Below the pieces are notes generated by a model, which was not told the origin of the DNA, ran no database searches, and saw only the letters and a program-made list of their open reading frames with translations. DNA of 64,000 nt, taken from NCBI RefSeq assembly GCF_000421185.1, contig NZ_ATWJ01000012.1, positions 1-64,000 of the forward strand, read 5' to 3'. The translations under genes were made by a program, and so were the position numbers. Every line of letters starts with the position of its first letter. Position 1 is the stretch's first letter. The DNA is from Ornithinimicrobium pekingense DSM 21552 (GTDB lineage Bacteria; Actinomycetota; Actinomycetes; Actinomycetales; Dermatophilaceae). This document shows positions 9,099 to 18,151 of this stretch, one piece after another.

Positions 9099-11228
9099 AT
9101 GGCCGAGGGAACGTGGACCGACGAGGCGCTGAGGTCGGGCAAGGGCGACACGCTGGGACGCTTGGCGTACGCGCGACGCGCCGCAGAGTTGATCCATTCA
9201 ACCCATTCGTTTGAATCGAGCGCGGTATTCGGTTTAAGCGGACCGTGGGGTAGCGGCAAAACATCACTCGTCAACATGATCGTGGAGGAGTTGGTGACTG
9301 CTCATTCCAAATGGGAAGTTGCTCGCTTCACACCCTGGGCAACGAGCGATATTCTGGGGTTACTGAGTGAGTTCTACGCTTCGCTGGCTGAGGTCCTGCC
9401 CAAGAAGAAGGGGGAGCAATTCCGCCGCGCCCTGGCGGTTACCGCTACGGTGGCGGCACCGGCGGCCAACCTCATCCCGATCGTCGGTGGGGTTGCCGCA
9501 GAGGGCGTTAGGACAGCCGGCGACGCTCTGGGCAAGTCACCATCGTGGCAGGCTGCATTCAAAAAAGCATCAGACGAACTGAAGGATTTGGGAAAGCCCA
9601 TCTTGGTCGTTGTCGATGACATCGACAGGCTTCACGGCGACGAGTTGACAGCGCTACTGAAGGTCGTCCGCCTGCTCGGAAGATTCGACGGTGTCCAATA
9701 CCTTCTGGCTTACGATGATGAGACTCTGTACCGAAGCATGAATGCGTCTGGTGCCGTGAACCCCCACGACGGTTCCGCGGAGCGGTATATGGAGAAAATC
9801 GTACAGTATCCATTGTTCGTTCCCCCCTTACTGCAGCACCAACAACTGTCACGCCTCAATGCGGGGCTTCTCAGTATATCAAGAGAGATCGCTGGTGAAG
9901 GCGCTTACGAGGATCGGCTTGGCGGGTTAGTCGACTGCTTTAGTTCGCTCTTGACGACTCCGCGAGCGATCGACAGGTATGTCGCGCAATTGCGCCATCA
10001 TATTCCCCTTCTGCCGCCAGACGAAGTTGACGATGGGGATGTCCATATCTTGACATTGATTCGAGTCTCTTTTCCGGCACTATTTAGCGCCATTCCCCGT
10101 TACAAGAGCGAGCTCATTTCTGGACATACTGGAGATATAAAATTCGGCGGAGACTCGCTCGAGTACGAGCCCTTCGACATCGACCCGTTGCTCGAAGTTG
10201 TCCCGCCGCAACTCCGTGGCGTCGCACGGCGCTTAATGGTTTCACTCTTCCCCAATATCCGCGCTACGGGTCAATTCTCAACATTCGCGAGCTCGAGGCG
10301 CCAGAGTGTGCACTACGGTGAATATTTCGATCGCTATTTCGCGATGGGCATCCTCGACCACGACGTCAGCGATGCGACGGTAGCGGCGGCCGTTGAGGCG
10401 GCGATCCGTGGAGACGCAACTCCGCTCACCGATCTATTCGCCACATCTACTGACGAAATCCGCGGCCTGGTCTTGAGCAAAGGAGCCAGTCCAGCCAACC
10501 AGCCGTCTACGGATGTCGGTCGAATCCACTTAGCTGAGGTTCTAGCAGGAGTTGCCAACCAGCTGCCATCAGACGACAGGGGACTGCTCACCGACCTCGA
10601 CCAGGTCTTTGGTTGGACTGCTGATCTGCTTGGGGGAATCGATGAAGACACCTCGCCGTCCGTCATCGTCGACGTGCTGAGGAAGCTCGCGACCCAGCCC
10701 CTTCGAATCCGCGCATGGAGAAGGCTGGAGAATAGCGTGAGGCGCACTTTCCTCGAGAAGTTGCCACCTTGGTACATCGCGGTCACTAAGCAGCTCGTAC
10801 AGGAAGCGGCGGATGATCTGCTTCAACACCTCAAGCAGGGCGACGCCGCGCCAACTTCGTCCGGTGTGGGGTATCAGATCCACTTCGTGTTGCGGCACGA
10901 TGCCGAAGGCCTTCGGTCGCGGGTTCACGAGCTTCTAGATTCGACGGACGTGGACCTTGCAATCCTGGCGTCACGTCTTGTTTCTGCTCGCTCTACCACT
11001 GGCGGAAAGCCCAATTGGCAACTATCACCTGACTTCGACCAGGAGACGTTCAATCAACTCGCACCCCCGGGTGATGACCCTTGGTACCACGAGCCCGTCC
11101 AGAAGGTGGACTTGCATGATCTCAGTTGGGTCAACCGCCGTAGGTTCGCCGCGGGCAGGGTCAGCAGTCCCCCTGCACCACCTGCCGTCCCAGAGGCGGA
11201 TCCCCCAGCCCATGCTCAGGGCGACTAA
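9099..11228 (+). CDS. KAP family P-loop NTPase
   Basis: A 709-residue ATPase. Walker A GPWGSGKTS lies at residues 48-56, and the KAP-type Walker B PILVVVDDIDRL at 167-178 is followed by the sensor-like YLLAYDD at about 201-207. This order, with a hydrophobic patch between the Walker motifs (AVTATVAAPAANLIPIVGG), is characteristic of KAP NTPases, whose bacterial members include PifA, which aborts phage T7 infection. The ATG at 9099 (MAEGTW) is preferred over an in-frame ATG 36 nt upstream. Codon use is distinctly more A/T-rich than in the core genome, especially at 9840-10340, a sign of transfer. The C-terminal 300 residues are helical and unrecognised. It lies in the defence-type cluster; a role in phage exclusion is inferred. 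Confidence 0.85.
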   Translation: MAEGTWTDEALRSGKGDTLGRLAYARRAAELIHSTHSFESSAVFGLSGPWGSGKTSLVNMIVEELVTAHSKWEVARFTPWATSDILGLLSEFYASLAEVLPKKKGEQFRRALAVTATVAAPAANLIPIVGGVAAEGVRTAGDALGKSPSWQAAFKKASDELKDLGKPILVVVDDIDRLHGDELTALLKVVRLLGRFDGVQYLLAYDDETLYRSMNASGAVNPHDGSAERYMEKIVQYPLFVPPLLQHQQLSRLNAGLLSISREIAGEGAYEDRLGGLVDCFSSLLTTPRAIDRYVAQLRHHIPLLPPDEVDDGDVHILTLIRVSFPALFSAIPRYKSELISGHTGDIKFGGDSLEYEPFDIDPLLEVVPPQLRGVARRLMVSLFPNIRATGQFSTFASSRRQSVHYGEYFDRYFAMGILDHDVSDATVAAAVEAAIRGDATPLTDLFATSTDEIRGLVLSKGASPANQPSTDVGRIHLAEVLAGVANQLPSDDRGLLTDLDQVFGWTADLLGGIDEDTSPSVIVDVLRKLATQPLRIRAWRRLENSVRRTFLEKLPPWYIAVTKQLVQEAADDLLQHLKQGDAAPTSSGVGYQIHFVLRHDAEGLRSRVHELLDSTDVDLAILASRLVSARSTTGGKPNWQLSPDFDQETFNQLAPPGDDPWYHEPVQKVDLHDLSWVNRRRFAAGRVSSPPAPPAVPEADPPAHAQGD

Positions 11229-11642
11229 TGACAGGAAGAAGTAGTCCCAGGTGTGCGCTTTGTGCGTCTTGGTGAGGGCGTTCCCGGCCCCGGCAAGTGT
11301 CTGTTCAGCCGCACGGTACTGTTTTCGCTTATTCCGCAATGGGCTCGACGCAGCTGGCCGACTCGCGTGGCGAGACCTATTGCTGGCCGCAGGGCCGCCG
11401 TCCTGTATTCAGCGTCACAGCGATGTCACGACTTTCGGCGCCTGCGCGAGCGGTCCCGGTAGGCCCGAGTGCCGGTAGTCCATTCTGGGCGGAATGACGC
11501 CGCGAAGCGGCCTCCGGACGGACGACCGCTCATCGGCGGAGCCGTTTTGTCACGCCCCTCATCGGTTCCAGCCCGTCACGAGCCTCGTTGAGAGAGGCGG
11601 ACCTGGCTCCGCGCCTCAGCCTGCCAGTACATGCGGTCGGAC
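11229..11642. other. 414-bp gap between KAP gene and broken metallopeptidase gene
   Basis: No supported gene. A minus-strand frame at 11025-11339 begins with a basic segment and a hydrophobic helix (YFFLSLVALSMGWGI). Its second half is antisense to the KAP C-terminus, so it is at best a remnant. The gene ends converge here, but no strong terminator hairpin was seen. Confidence 0.35.
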
Positions 11643-12666
11643 TCAATATTTCAACCGGTCGGCTGGGCTCCCTAGGTGCGGAGATCCTTGGGCCACGAGC
11701 GGCGGCCGGCGTGGGGCGAGCCCCTGCGTCATGTCGAGGATCCGACCTGCCGCCTTGGTCACCATCTCTAAGCTGAGCTCCGCCAGCTTCTCTTGGGAGA
11801 AGGAGCGCCGCAGGATGCCTGGCAGTTCCAGGTCGGGCGCGAGGCTGCGGATGACGATCCGCGCGACGGCATCGGCTTCCGCTTCCTTGCAGCCCCGGTG
11901 ATGGCCGGGCGCGCGCCCGCCACCACCTCTCGTCGTGGGTGCCGATGTGGCCGCAGTAGAGGTGCCCCAGCTCGTGGGCGAGCACGGACAGCCGTTCCGT
12001 GGCGCTGAGTCGTCGGCTCACCACGGTCTCGTAGCGGATGTCCACCGGCTTGGTCTCGCGCGGCCGACGACGGATGAGCGCCGGTTGCGACGGGGCCCCT
12101 TCGACCGGCCAGATGCAGCCGCCGTACCCCAGGCCGAGCGGGACTGACGAGACTCGGACGCCGTCTGACTTGGCGTTCTCGATGACCCACTCGAGCCTGT
12201 CCGCGGCCTCGGACAGGTCCCTCATGCGGAGCGGGTCGTCGAAGGCGGGGACCGGTCGGGACTCTGGCGTCTCCTCGGTCTGGGAGATGTCGAAGACGAA
12301 CATTACCGGGCCGCCACGGACGAGGGCCATGAACGGCTGCGCGTTAGGCCGGATCCGGCGGCGGTAGTCCTGCTCCCAGCGGTAGGCGGGCAGCACGAAC
12401 CTGACGTCCGGCAGCTGCAGGAGCAGGAGCAGGGCGTTGTAAGGGCGGTACTGCCGGTAGCCGGCCAGGTGCTCGAGCAGGTCGTCGAAACCCTTGACGC
12501 GACTAAACCTCAACGCGTGCTCGACCATGTAGCGCAGCGATTCGCTGACCTCGGTCTTCGCCACGTCTTCCGACTCCTCGTCGGCCTGCGCTGGGGCCAT
12601 GGGGACCCCCTCGTCGAACGGGAGCTGGTCGGCCCACTCCAGGTCGATCGTCTCTTGCTCCTGCAC
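11643..12666 (-). pseudogene. ImmA/IrrE (ArdC-like) zinc metallopeptidase, frameshifted
   Basis: Reading from 12666, the first 250 codons encode an N-terminal segment resembling ArdC-type proteins (PYNALLLLLQLPDV...RWEQDYRRRIRPNAQPF) and then the zinc motif HELGH at residues 231-235, the signature of the ImmA/IrrE (DUF955) peptidases. After HDERWW the frame runs into low-complexity noise. In another frame the expected family continuation appears (KEAEADAVARIV, with the third metal-ligand Glu) and runs to a natural stop at 11643-11645. A one-base insertion or two-base deletion in the GC-only run at 11903-11920 explains this. The original product would be about 340 residues. Either the gene is dead or the reading has an error in the homopolymer-like GC tract. 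Such proteases cleave repressors or counter restriction in mobile elements. Confidence 0.8.
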
Positions 12667-12863
12667 CCGTCCTCCTCGTCCGCACCGACGCCGGAGACGC
12701 TACGGGCGAGGTACGACATACCCGCTGCGACGCGCCCTCGGCCCGAGCGTCCGAGGCGCGGGCCGGCGTTCTAGAGTGTGCTCGTCATACGCGGCCCGAC
12801 GGGCTTCCTCTCCGGACACGCCCCCACCCGCACGAGTTTCGTGCTGCCTGGGGAGTCCTGCCG

Positions 12864-14738
12864 GTGTTCCTGCTCCGATCGTCCGCGCAGGGACTGACCG
12901 TCGGCGAGGCGCAGCTCGCCCAGCACATCGCGGAGCAGATGGCCATCACCACCGGCCGGTCGGCCTCCGCCTCCGAGCGCCGCTCGTGGGAGCGCAGCCT
13001 CCCCCGGCTGCGCGCCGACCTCATCGACGCCGGGCTCGGCGACGTCGAGATGCTCGTCGAGTACCAGCTGCCCCTCACCAGCAAGCGCGCTGACGTCGTC
13101 CTCGCCGGGCAGCACCCGCAGACCGGGCGAGCGTCATACCTCGTGGTCGAGCTCAAGCAATGGAGCGAGGCGGAGCGCTTCGAGGACAGCGACGTGCTCG
13201 TGCGGATCGACGGCTACGGCAACCACCCGGTGCTGCACCCGCTGGAGCAGGTGCGCGGCTACTGCGACTACCTCACCGACTTCGTCGCGGCGCTGGCCGA
13301 GGACGAGCACGAGCTCGCCGGCACGGCATACCTGCACAACGCGACCAACCTGGGCATCGCGGACTTGAGGGACATGGCCTCCCCCGACCCGGCGCGGCCG
13401 GCGCGGATGTTCAGCGGGCAGGACCGGGGTGAGTTCGTCGACTTCCTCAGGAGCCGTTTCGCACCCGGGGTGCCGGGCGCGGGGTATGCAGACCAGCTCC
13501 TGAGCAGCCGTATCGCCCCCTCCAAGCAGCTGCTGGCCCTGGCGGCGGACGAGGTGCAGCGGCGTGAGCAGTTCGTCCTGCTCGACGAGCAACGCGACGC
13601 CTACGAGCTGGTGCTCCACGCGGTCGAGAAGGCGCGGCGGGGCACCACCAAGACGGCGATCGTCGTCAGCGGCGGGCCCGGGAGCGGCAAGAGTGTCATC
13701 GCCCTGTCGGTCATGGGCGAGCTGTCCCGGCAGGGGCGTGCGGTCATGCACGCGACCGGCTCGCAGTCGTTCACCAAGACCCTGCGCAAGGTGGCCGCGG
13801 CGCGTGCGCCGCGGGTGCGCAAGATGTTCAGCTACTTCAACAGCTTCATGGCGGCCGAGCCCAACGAGCTCGAGTGCCTCATTCTCGACGAGGCGCACCG
13901 CATCCGGGAGACGTCGGAGTCGCGCTACACCCGCAAGGAGCACCGGACGGGTCGGCCGCAGCTCGACGAGCTGCTCAGCGCGGCGCGGGTGCCGGTCTTC
14001 CTGCTGGACCAGAACCAGGTCGTGCGGCCCGGCGAGATGGGGACGGTCCAGGCGATCACCGAGTATGCCGAGTCGCTGGGCATGGACGTGCACGAGATCG
14101 ACCTCGACGACCAGTTCCGCTGCGGCGGGTCGGCGCTGTATGTCGAGTGGGTCGAGCGGCTGCTCGGGCTGGCGCCCGGCGGGCCGATCCGGTGGGGCGG
14201 TGACCCTGCCTTCGAGGTGGGTGTCGTGGACTCGCCCGACGAGCTCGAGCACGTGCTGGCGCTGCGGCAGGAGGACGGCTACACGGCAAGGATGGCGGCC
14301 GGCTACTGCTGGCCGTGGTCGGACCCCGAGCCGGACGGGACGCTCGTGCAGGACGTGCGGATCGGCGACTGGTCGCGGCCGTGGAACCTCAAGGGCGACC
14401 GCTCGGTGGGCGGGGCGCCGGCGGCGGCGCTGTGGGCGACCGATCCTGCGGGCTTCGGGCAGGTGGGGTGCATCTACACGGCGCAGGGCTTCGAGTACGA
14501 CCACGCGGGGATCATCATCGGGCCCGACCTGGTGTGGCGTGACGGGGCGTGGCGTGCGGTGCGGGAGGGAAACCGCGACCCGGTGCTGCGCAACCGCACA
14601 AAGGTGTCGGACCGCGACTTCGACCGGCTGGTGCGCAACGTCTACAAGGTGCTGCTGACGCGAGGGATGCGCAGCGCCTGGGTCTACTCGACCGACCCGC
14701 AGACGAGGGACTTCCTCCGGGGACTCGTCCGGGGATAG
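12864..14738 (+). CDS. Nuclease-fused DUF2075 ATPase/helicase-like protein
   Basis: A 624-residue protein starting at GTG. An N-terminal nuclease-like segment shows E66, D77 (RADVVLAG) and E96-L-K98 (YLVVELKQW), the D...ExK pattern of PD-(D/E)XK enzymes. The second part is the DUF2075 AAA/helicase-like domain: Walker A SGGPGSGKS at 269-277, DEAH at 342-345 (CLILDEAHRI), then superfamily I-like motifs including IDLDDQFRCGG and the glutamine-containing QGFEYDH. DNA or RNA translocation coupled to cleavage is a reasonable inference. It is the first gene of a co-oriented set with EVE-HNH and MazG-like genes. DUF2075 proteins recur in restriction and antiphage loci. Confidence 0.85.
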   Translation: MFLLRSSAQGLTVGEAQLAQHIAEQMAITTGRSASASERRSWERSLPRLRADLIDAGLGDVEMLVEYQLPLTSKRADVVLAGQHPQTGRASYLVVELKQWSEAERFEDSDVLVRIDGYGNHPVLHPLEQVRGYCDYLTDFVAALAEDEHELAGTAYLHNATNLGIADLRDMASPDPARPARMFSGQDRGEFVDFLRSRFAPGVPGAGYADQLLSSRIAPSKQLLALAADEVQRREQFVLLDEQRDAYELVLHAVEKARRGTTKTAIVVSGGPGSGKSVIALSVMGELSRQGRAVMHATGSQSFTKTLRKVAAARAPRVRKMFSYFNSFMAAEPNELECLILDEAHRIRETSESRYTRKEHRTGRPQLDELLSAARVPVFLLDQNQVVRPGEMGTVQAITEYAESLGMDVHEIDLDDQFRCGGSALYVEWVERLLGLAPGGPIRWGGDPAFEVGVVDSPDELEHVLALRQEDGYTARMAAGYCWPWSDPEPDGTLVQDVRIGDWSRPWNLKGDRSVGGAPAAALWATDPAGFGQVGCIYTAQGFEYDHAGIIIGPDLVWRDGAWRAVREGNRDPVLRNRTKVSDRDFDRLVRNVYKVLLTRGMRSAWVYSTDPQTRDFLRGLVRG

Positions 14739-14841
14739 CCGGGCGACATGCCGCCCTTGACCACAACCACACACCGACGGATCGACAGGCTTCCAGCGTT
14801 GGACACGCCTCCCCCCGTGATGAGCACGGAAGGCGCATGCC

Positions 14842-15711
14842 GTGGCGGCATGGCTGCTGACGATCAGCAAGGACTACCCCCAGCACTGGACATACGCGCA
14901 GGAGCACGGCGTCTGGGACCTGATCACCCCGCGCGGGATCATGGCCGGTGACTTCGTCTACTACTGGCAGAGCGGGGCGTCGCTCCTCGGCAAGGTGCGT
15001 GCGCTCCGGGATGCCTACGAGATTGATGCCGCTCAGGTCACTCCGGGGCCGTGGGACGACTGGCCCGGGGCCGAGGACAAGCCGTACGTCCAGCGCTTCC
15101 CCCTCGAGGTCCTCGCCGGCGAGGCGACCGAGCAGCCCCGTTGGCACGACGTCGCCGCGGCAACCGGGTTGCCCAAGAACCCCACCTTCGTCCGGAGGGT
15201 GAAGCCGGAGCAACAGGCGATCCTGGACGAGTACCTCGGTGGGGACCCCAACCCGCAGCAGTCGCTGAGCGACGCCCAGCGAGAGCGTGTCTTCGCCGAC
15301 CTGGACGAGGACCTACGGGTCCGGCGGCTGCAAATGGTCGCCCTGCGTCAGGGCCAGCCGCGGTTTCGCGGAACACTCCTGAGTGCCTACGAGGGACGGT
15401 GTGCGATCACGGGGACCGCAGTTGAGTCGGTGCTGGAGGCCGCGCACATCTGGCCGCACAAGGGCGAGCAGACCAACGAGGTCTGGAACGGTCTGCTCCT
15501 GCGCGCCGATCTTCATACTCTCTTCGACCTTTTCCAGGTGACCGTGGAGGCGGACAGCCTGAAGGTGCGTGTCTCCCCCGCGCTGCAAGGCACCGAGTAT
15601 GAGGCCCTCGAAGGCACAGTCCTCACGGTGCCGTCGATGCTGGACGAGCAGCCCGCCCGCGAAGCCCTGGCCAAGCACAACGAGGACTGCGCTGATTGGC
15701 TGGAGCGATGA
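14842..15711 (+). CDS. EVE-HNH modification-dependent restriction endonuclease
   Basis: A 289-residue fusion. Residues 1-100 look like an EVE (PUA/YTH-like) domain: opening strand AWLLTISKDYPQHW, then GDFVYYWQSG, a fold that flips and reads modified bases. Residues 175-235 form an HNH nuclease: C187 (CAITG), A-A-H202 (EAAHIWPH), N217 (WNGLLL) and H225 (DLHTLFD). EVE-HNH fusions such as VcaM4I cut DNA with 5-hydroxymethylated cytosine, so this is best read as a type IV restriction enzyme against modified phage DNA. The GTG at 14842 is the start because the nearby ATG at 14850 is out of frame. Its stop overlaps the next gene's ATG by 4 nt. Confidence 0.88.
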   Translation: MAAWLLTISKDYPQHWTYAQEHGVWDLITPRGIMAGDFVYYWQSGASLLGKVRALRDAYEIDAAQVTPGPWDDWPGAEDKPYVQRFPLEVLAGEATEQPRWHDVAAATGLPKNPTFVRRVKPEQQAILDEYLGGDPNPQQSLSDAQRERVFADLDEDLRVRRLQMVALRQGQPRFRGTLLSAYEGRCAITGTAVESVLEAAHIWPHKGEQTNEVWNGLLLRADLHTLFDLFQVTVEADSLKVRVSPALQGTEYEALEGTVLTVPSMLDEQPAREALAKHNEDCADWLER

Positions 15712-16025
15712 ACGTCGAGCACTGGCAGGAGCAGCTGCGCACGTTCGCCGAGGACCGGGACTGGGTGCAGTTCCACACGCCGAAGAACCTCGTCATGGCG
15801 CTCTCCGTCGAGTCGTCCGAGCTTCTCGAGATCTTCCAATGGCTCACCCCTGAGGAGTCGCAGCAGATCATGGAGGGGCCACGGGCGAAGGGCGTGAGCG
15901 ACGAGGTTGCCGACATCATGATCTACCTCCTGCGGCTAACCGACGTGTTGGGGGTGGACCTTGACTCGGTCATCGCGGCAAAGGTGGCGAGGAATGCGAG
16001 TCGGTTCCCTCCCGTCGACGTGTGA
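15708..16025 (+). CDS. MazG-like nucleotide pyrophosphohydrolase
   Basis: A 105-residue protein of the all-alpha NTP pyrophosphatase (MazG/DUF84-like) superfamily. The helical metal-binding signature is visible: E-S-S-E-L-L-E around residues 33-39 and D-E-V-A-D around 65-69. The family hydrolyses (d)NTPs to NMP and pyrophosphate. The ATG overlaps the EVE-HNH stop (ATGA), so translation is coupled and the two products are made together. In this setting it could deplete nucleotides, degrade a signalling nucleotide, or remove modified dNTPs before they enter DNA; the last would complement an enzyme that cuts modified DNA. These roles are inferred. Confidence 0.85.
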   Translation: MNVEHWQEQLRTFAEDRDWVQFHTPKNLVMALSVESSELLEIFQWLTPEESQQIMEGPRAKGVSDEVADIMIYLLRLTDVLGVDLDSVIAAKVARNASRFPPVDV

Positions 16026-16106
16026 TGGCCGATCATGGCCGTCACAGTGGCGGGCATCGTTCAAGGTCGCCTCGCGCGGTATGGGCTCGACCCCGGCGAG
16101 GGAGGG

Positions 16107-17378
16107 TCAGGGTCCGACGAGCCCCAGCGGCACCACACCGATGCCGTCCGGCCTCCGGTACGCCTGTGGCCCGGTCGTGACGACGACTGCATCGAGAAGA
16201 CGGTCACCGAGCCGGTCGGCGAGCCAGCGCAGGTGTCTCGTGTCGTGATCCGAGACGGTGCTGGACAGCTTGACCTCGACTGCGACGACCCGTCCGTCGT
16301 CGCGGACGAGCACCAGGTCCACCTCGTGGTCCCCGTTCCGCGTCCGCAGATGACCCACGGATGCCTCGGCGGCCTGTGCTGACACACGGAGGCACAGCGT
16401 GGCGAGGGACTCGAAGAGATGGCCGAGCATGCTGCCGGACTGCGGGCCCACTGGCGAACCGACGCCGTCGAGCAGCGCGTCCTTGCCCAGGCCCAGCAGC
16501 CGGGCTGCCAGTGCGGGGTCTGCGAGATGGTGCTTGGGGCTCTGCCCCAGCCTGGTCAGGACGCTTCCGGCGGGCGTCCAGGCGGGCACGGGGTCGATCA
16601 ACCACAGCTGGGTCAGGACCTCACGGTAGGCGATCGAGGTGGAGCGCGCCGGTTTGTCCGCCTGGCCCGGCGTCGCTGCATCGAGGATCTGTGAGTAGCT
16701 GGCGGTGGTGGACGTGGCTGCGGCGTAGGCGCGTAACCACAGCAGCATCGACTCCGGCTTGCGGACCGCGAGGCCCTGCTCCGGCACGTCACGGTCGACC
16801 GCGTTGCGCAGGTAGGAGTCCAGCTGGAACCGACGCGCCCGGCCGGTGAGCGGGCGCAAAGCGGGGAACCCGGAGGCGACGATCTCCTCGACGTAGTCGT
16901 CCAGCCGCAGGTCGCACGACCCGCTGAGCGCCTCGCGTCGGCCCGTCAACAGCGAAGGCACGCTGACGCTCGTGCTGGCTACGCCGCGTTCGGACAGTGT
17001 CATCGGACGCATGCGCAGCCTGCCGATACGACCCGCGCCCGAGTGCGCCGTCGCACCCACCGCCGGGCTGGCACTGCCGACCAGGAGGAACTGACCGCCG
17101 GACGGATCGTCGTCGACGGCGCGCCGCACGACGTCCCATACCTCGGGGACCTTCTGCCACTCATCGATGAGCAGCGGACGGTGCCGACGGAGGAGCTGCT
17201 CAGGCTCAGCCTCGATCGCCTCCCTCGCGGAGCGAGAGTCCAGTCTCAGCAAGCCCTCGACGTGCTGCTCAGCCGTCGTCGTCTTGCCGACCCCCTTCGG
17301 GCCGTCGATCGCAACGGCGGGCACCTGAGTGAACAGGTCGTCCAGTTCGTCGTCGAGCACACGCCGTCGGTACTCCAT
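16107..17378 (-). CDS. AAA ATPase with C-terminal DUF4143 nuclease-like domain
   Basis: A 423-residue protein. Walker A GPKGVGKTT is at residues 26-34, Walker B LLIDEWQ near 70, and the C-terminal DUF4143 segment carries a restriction-endonuclease-like motif (EVDLVLVRDDGRVVAVEVK). This large archaeal/bacterial ATP-binding family is widespread in variable regions; its function is poorly known and it is sometimes described with toxin-antitoxin or defence loci. The ATG at 17378 is chosen because the family begins with this Y-x-R-R segment and the DNA upstream has a -10-like TATGAT six nt away, fitting a leaderless message. It is convergent with the MazG-like gene. Confidence 0.85.
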   Translation of the reverse strand: MEYRRRVLDDELDDLFTQVPAVAIDGPKGVGKTTTAEQHVEGLLRLDSRSAREAIEAEPEQLLRRHRPLLIDEWQKVPEVWDVVRRAVDDDPSGGQFLLVGSASPAVGATAHSGAGRIGRLRMRPMTLSERGVASTSVSVPSLLTGRREALSGSCDLRLDDYVEEIVASGFPALRPLTGRARRFQLDSYLRNAVDRDVPEQGLAVRKPESMLLWLRAYAAATSTTASYSQILDAATPGQADKPARSTSIAYREVLTQLWLIDPVPAWTPAGSVLTRLGQSPKHHLADPALAARLLGLGKDALLDGVGSPVGPQSGSMLGHLFESLATLCLRVSAQAAEASVGHLRTRNGDHEVDLVLVRDDGRVVAVEVKLSSTVSDHDTRHLRWLADRLGDRLLDAVVVTTGPQAYRRPDGIGVVPLGLVGP

Positions 17379-17384
17379 GCTTGC

Positions 17385-17390
17385 ATCATA
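17385..17390 (-). promoter_or_regulatory. -10 element for leaderless DUF4143 ATPase gene
   Basis: TATGAT on the minus strand, with exactly six nt before the ATG at 17378. At this distance the transcript would begin at or next to the start codon, as is common in actinomycetes. No strong -35 is visible. Confidence 0.5.
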
Positions 17391-17621
17391 CAAGGAGCAG
17401 GCTTCGAATCGGACAGTTAGCATCGGCTTTGGCAGACGAATCGCAGCAACCCCTCGCCTCTGACGCCAACTTCTCGGCGGGCACCTCCACGTGCAGCCAC
17501 TCCAGTGCCGGCCTACTGATGTCAGCCTCACCACATCCCGGCGTCCGGTAGCACCTGAAGGGCACCACGTCGGACAGAGACAGACGCCCCCAGCACAGGC
17601 CCGCGAGAGATGCGCCTGCGG

Positions 17622-17907
17622 TATGCCGGTCCGCGTCGGACTGCACCGGCGCGACTGCAGCAAGCTCGTCGACGCTAGCCACAAGCAGGCCGACCTGCTG
17701 GCGGCCACCCCGTTGCCGTTCTCCACCCTCCATACCTCCTCGGACATCGTCGACGTCGACGGCGTCCCCGTCCGTGTCGCGTCCGTCGACCACCTGGTGG
17801 CCATGAAACGCCTGTCCGGGCGAGCGCAGGACCTGGCTGACATCGAGGCGTTGTCGCAGCTGACCCGCCGACCTATGGTGGACGGGGATGAGCACGACCA
17901 AGGCTGA
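17622..17907 (+). pseudogene. Remnant of a nucleotidyltransferase (AbiEii/MNT-like)
   Basis: The frame ends with a segment typical of the C-terminus of small nucleotidyltransferase-fold proteins: a DVDGVPVRVAS strand, then DHLVAMKR and RAQDLADIEAL. The catalytic G-S and D-x-D motifs, which should lie about 80 residues upstream, are absent in all three frames of the preceding DNA, so only the tail remains. It overlaps the next gene by 20 nt, as in intact pairs of this type. The limits given are those of the recognisable frame, not a true start. Confidence 0.55.
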
Positions 17908-18151
17908 CGACCTCTGGCGCGGCACCTCGGACACGGGGTCCGCCGTCCGAGCGCGTGCGGCAACCACCCCGGCGCAACGGCTGGAGTGGCTCGAGGAGAG
18001 CCTCCTGCTCGCACAGGCGTCCGGGGCCCTGGCTCGGGACCGGGCGCGACGGCAGCGTCAGGCTGAGGAGTGGGCTCGCTTGGCGGCGGCGTCCGCAAAG
18101 GCCGCGACATCACCCCATACGTCAGGTTCGTCCACCGAGGCCTCCCGGTAG
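17888..18151 (+). CDS. Small conserved protein paired with nucleotidyltransferase remnant
   Basis: An 87-residue charged, mostly helical protein (DDLWRGT, then a conserved-looking helix RLEWLEESLLLAQASGAL). This arrangement resembles the small partner that follows nucleotidyltransferase genes in actinomycetes, possibly one half of a toxin-antitoxin-like pair, but I cannot assign a function. Its last 94 nt overlap the 3' end of the opposite-strand antitoxin gene, which suggests that the pair and the antitoxin were brought together by deletion. The C-terminal residues after about 70 may be read-through of the junction. Confidence 0.5.
   Translation: MSTTKADDLWRGTSDTGSAVRARAATTPAQRLEWLEESLLLAQASGALARDRARRQRQAEEWARLAAASAKAATSPHTSGSSTEASR

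Noticed and set aside
11025-11339. Minus-strand 104-codon frame with one hydrophobic helix
   Set aside because: Half of it is antisense to the KAP gene, and there is no ribosome site or family.
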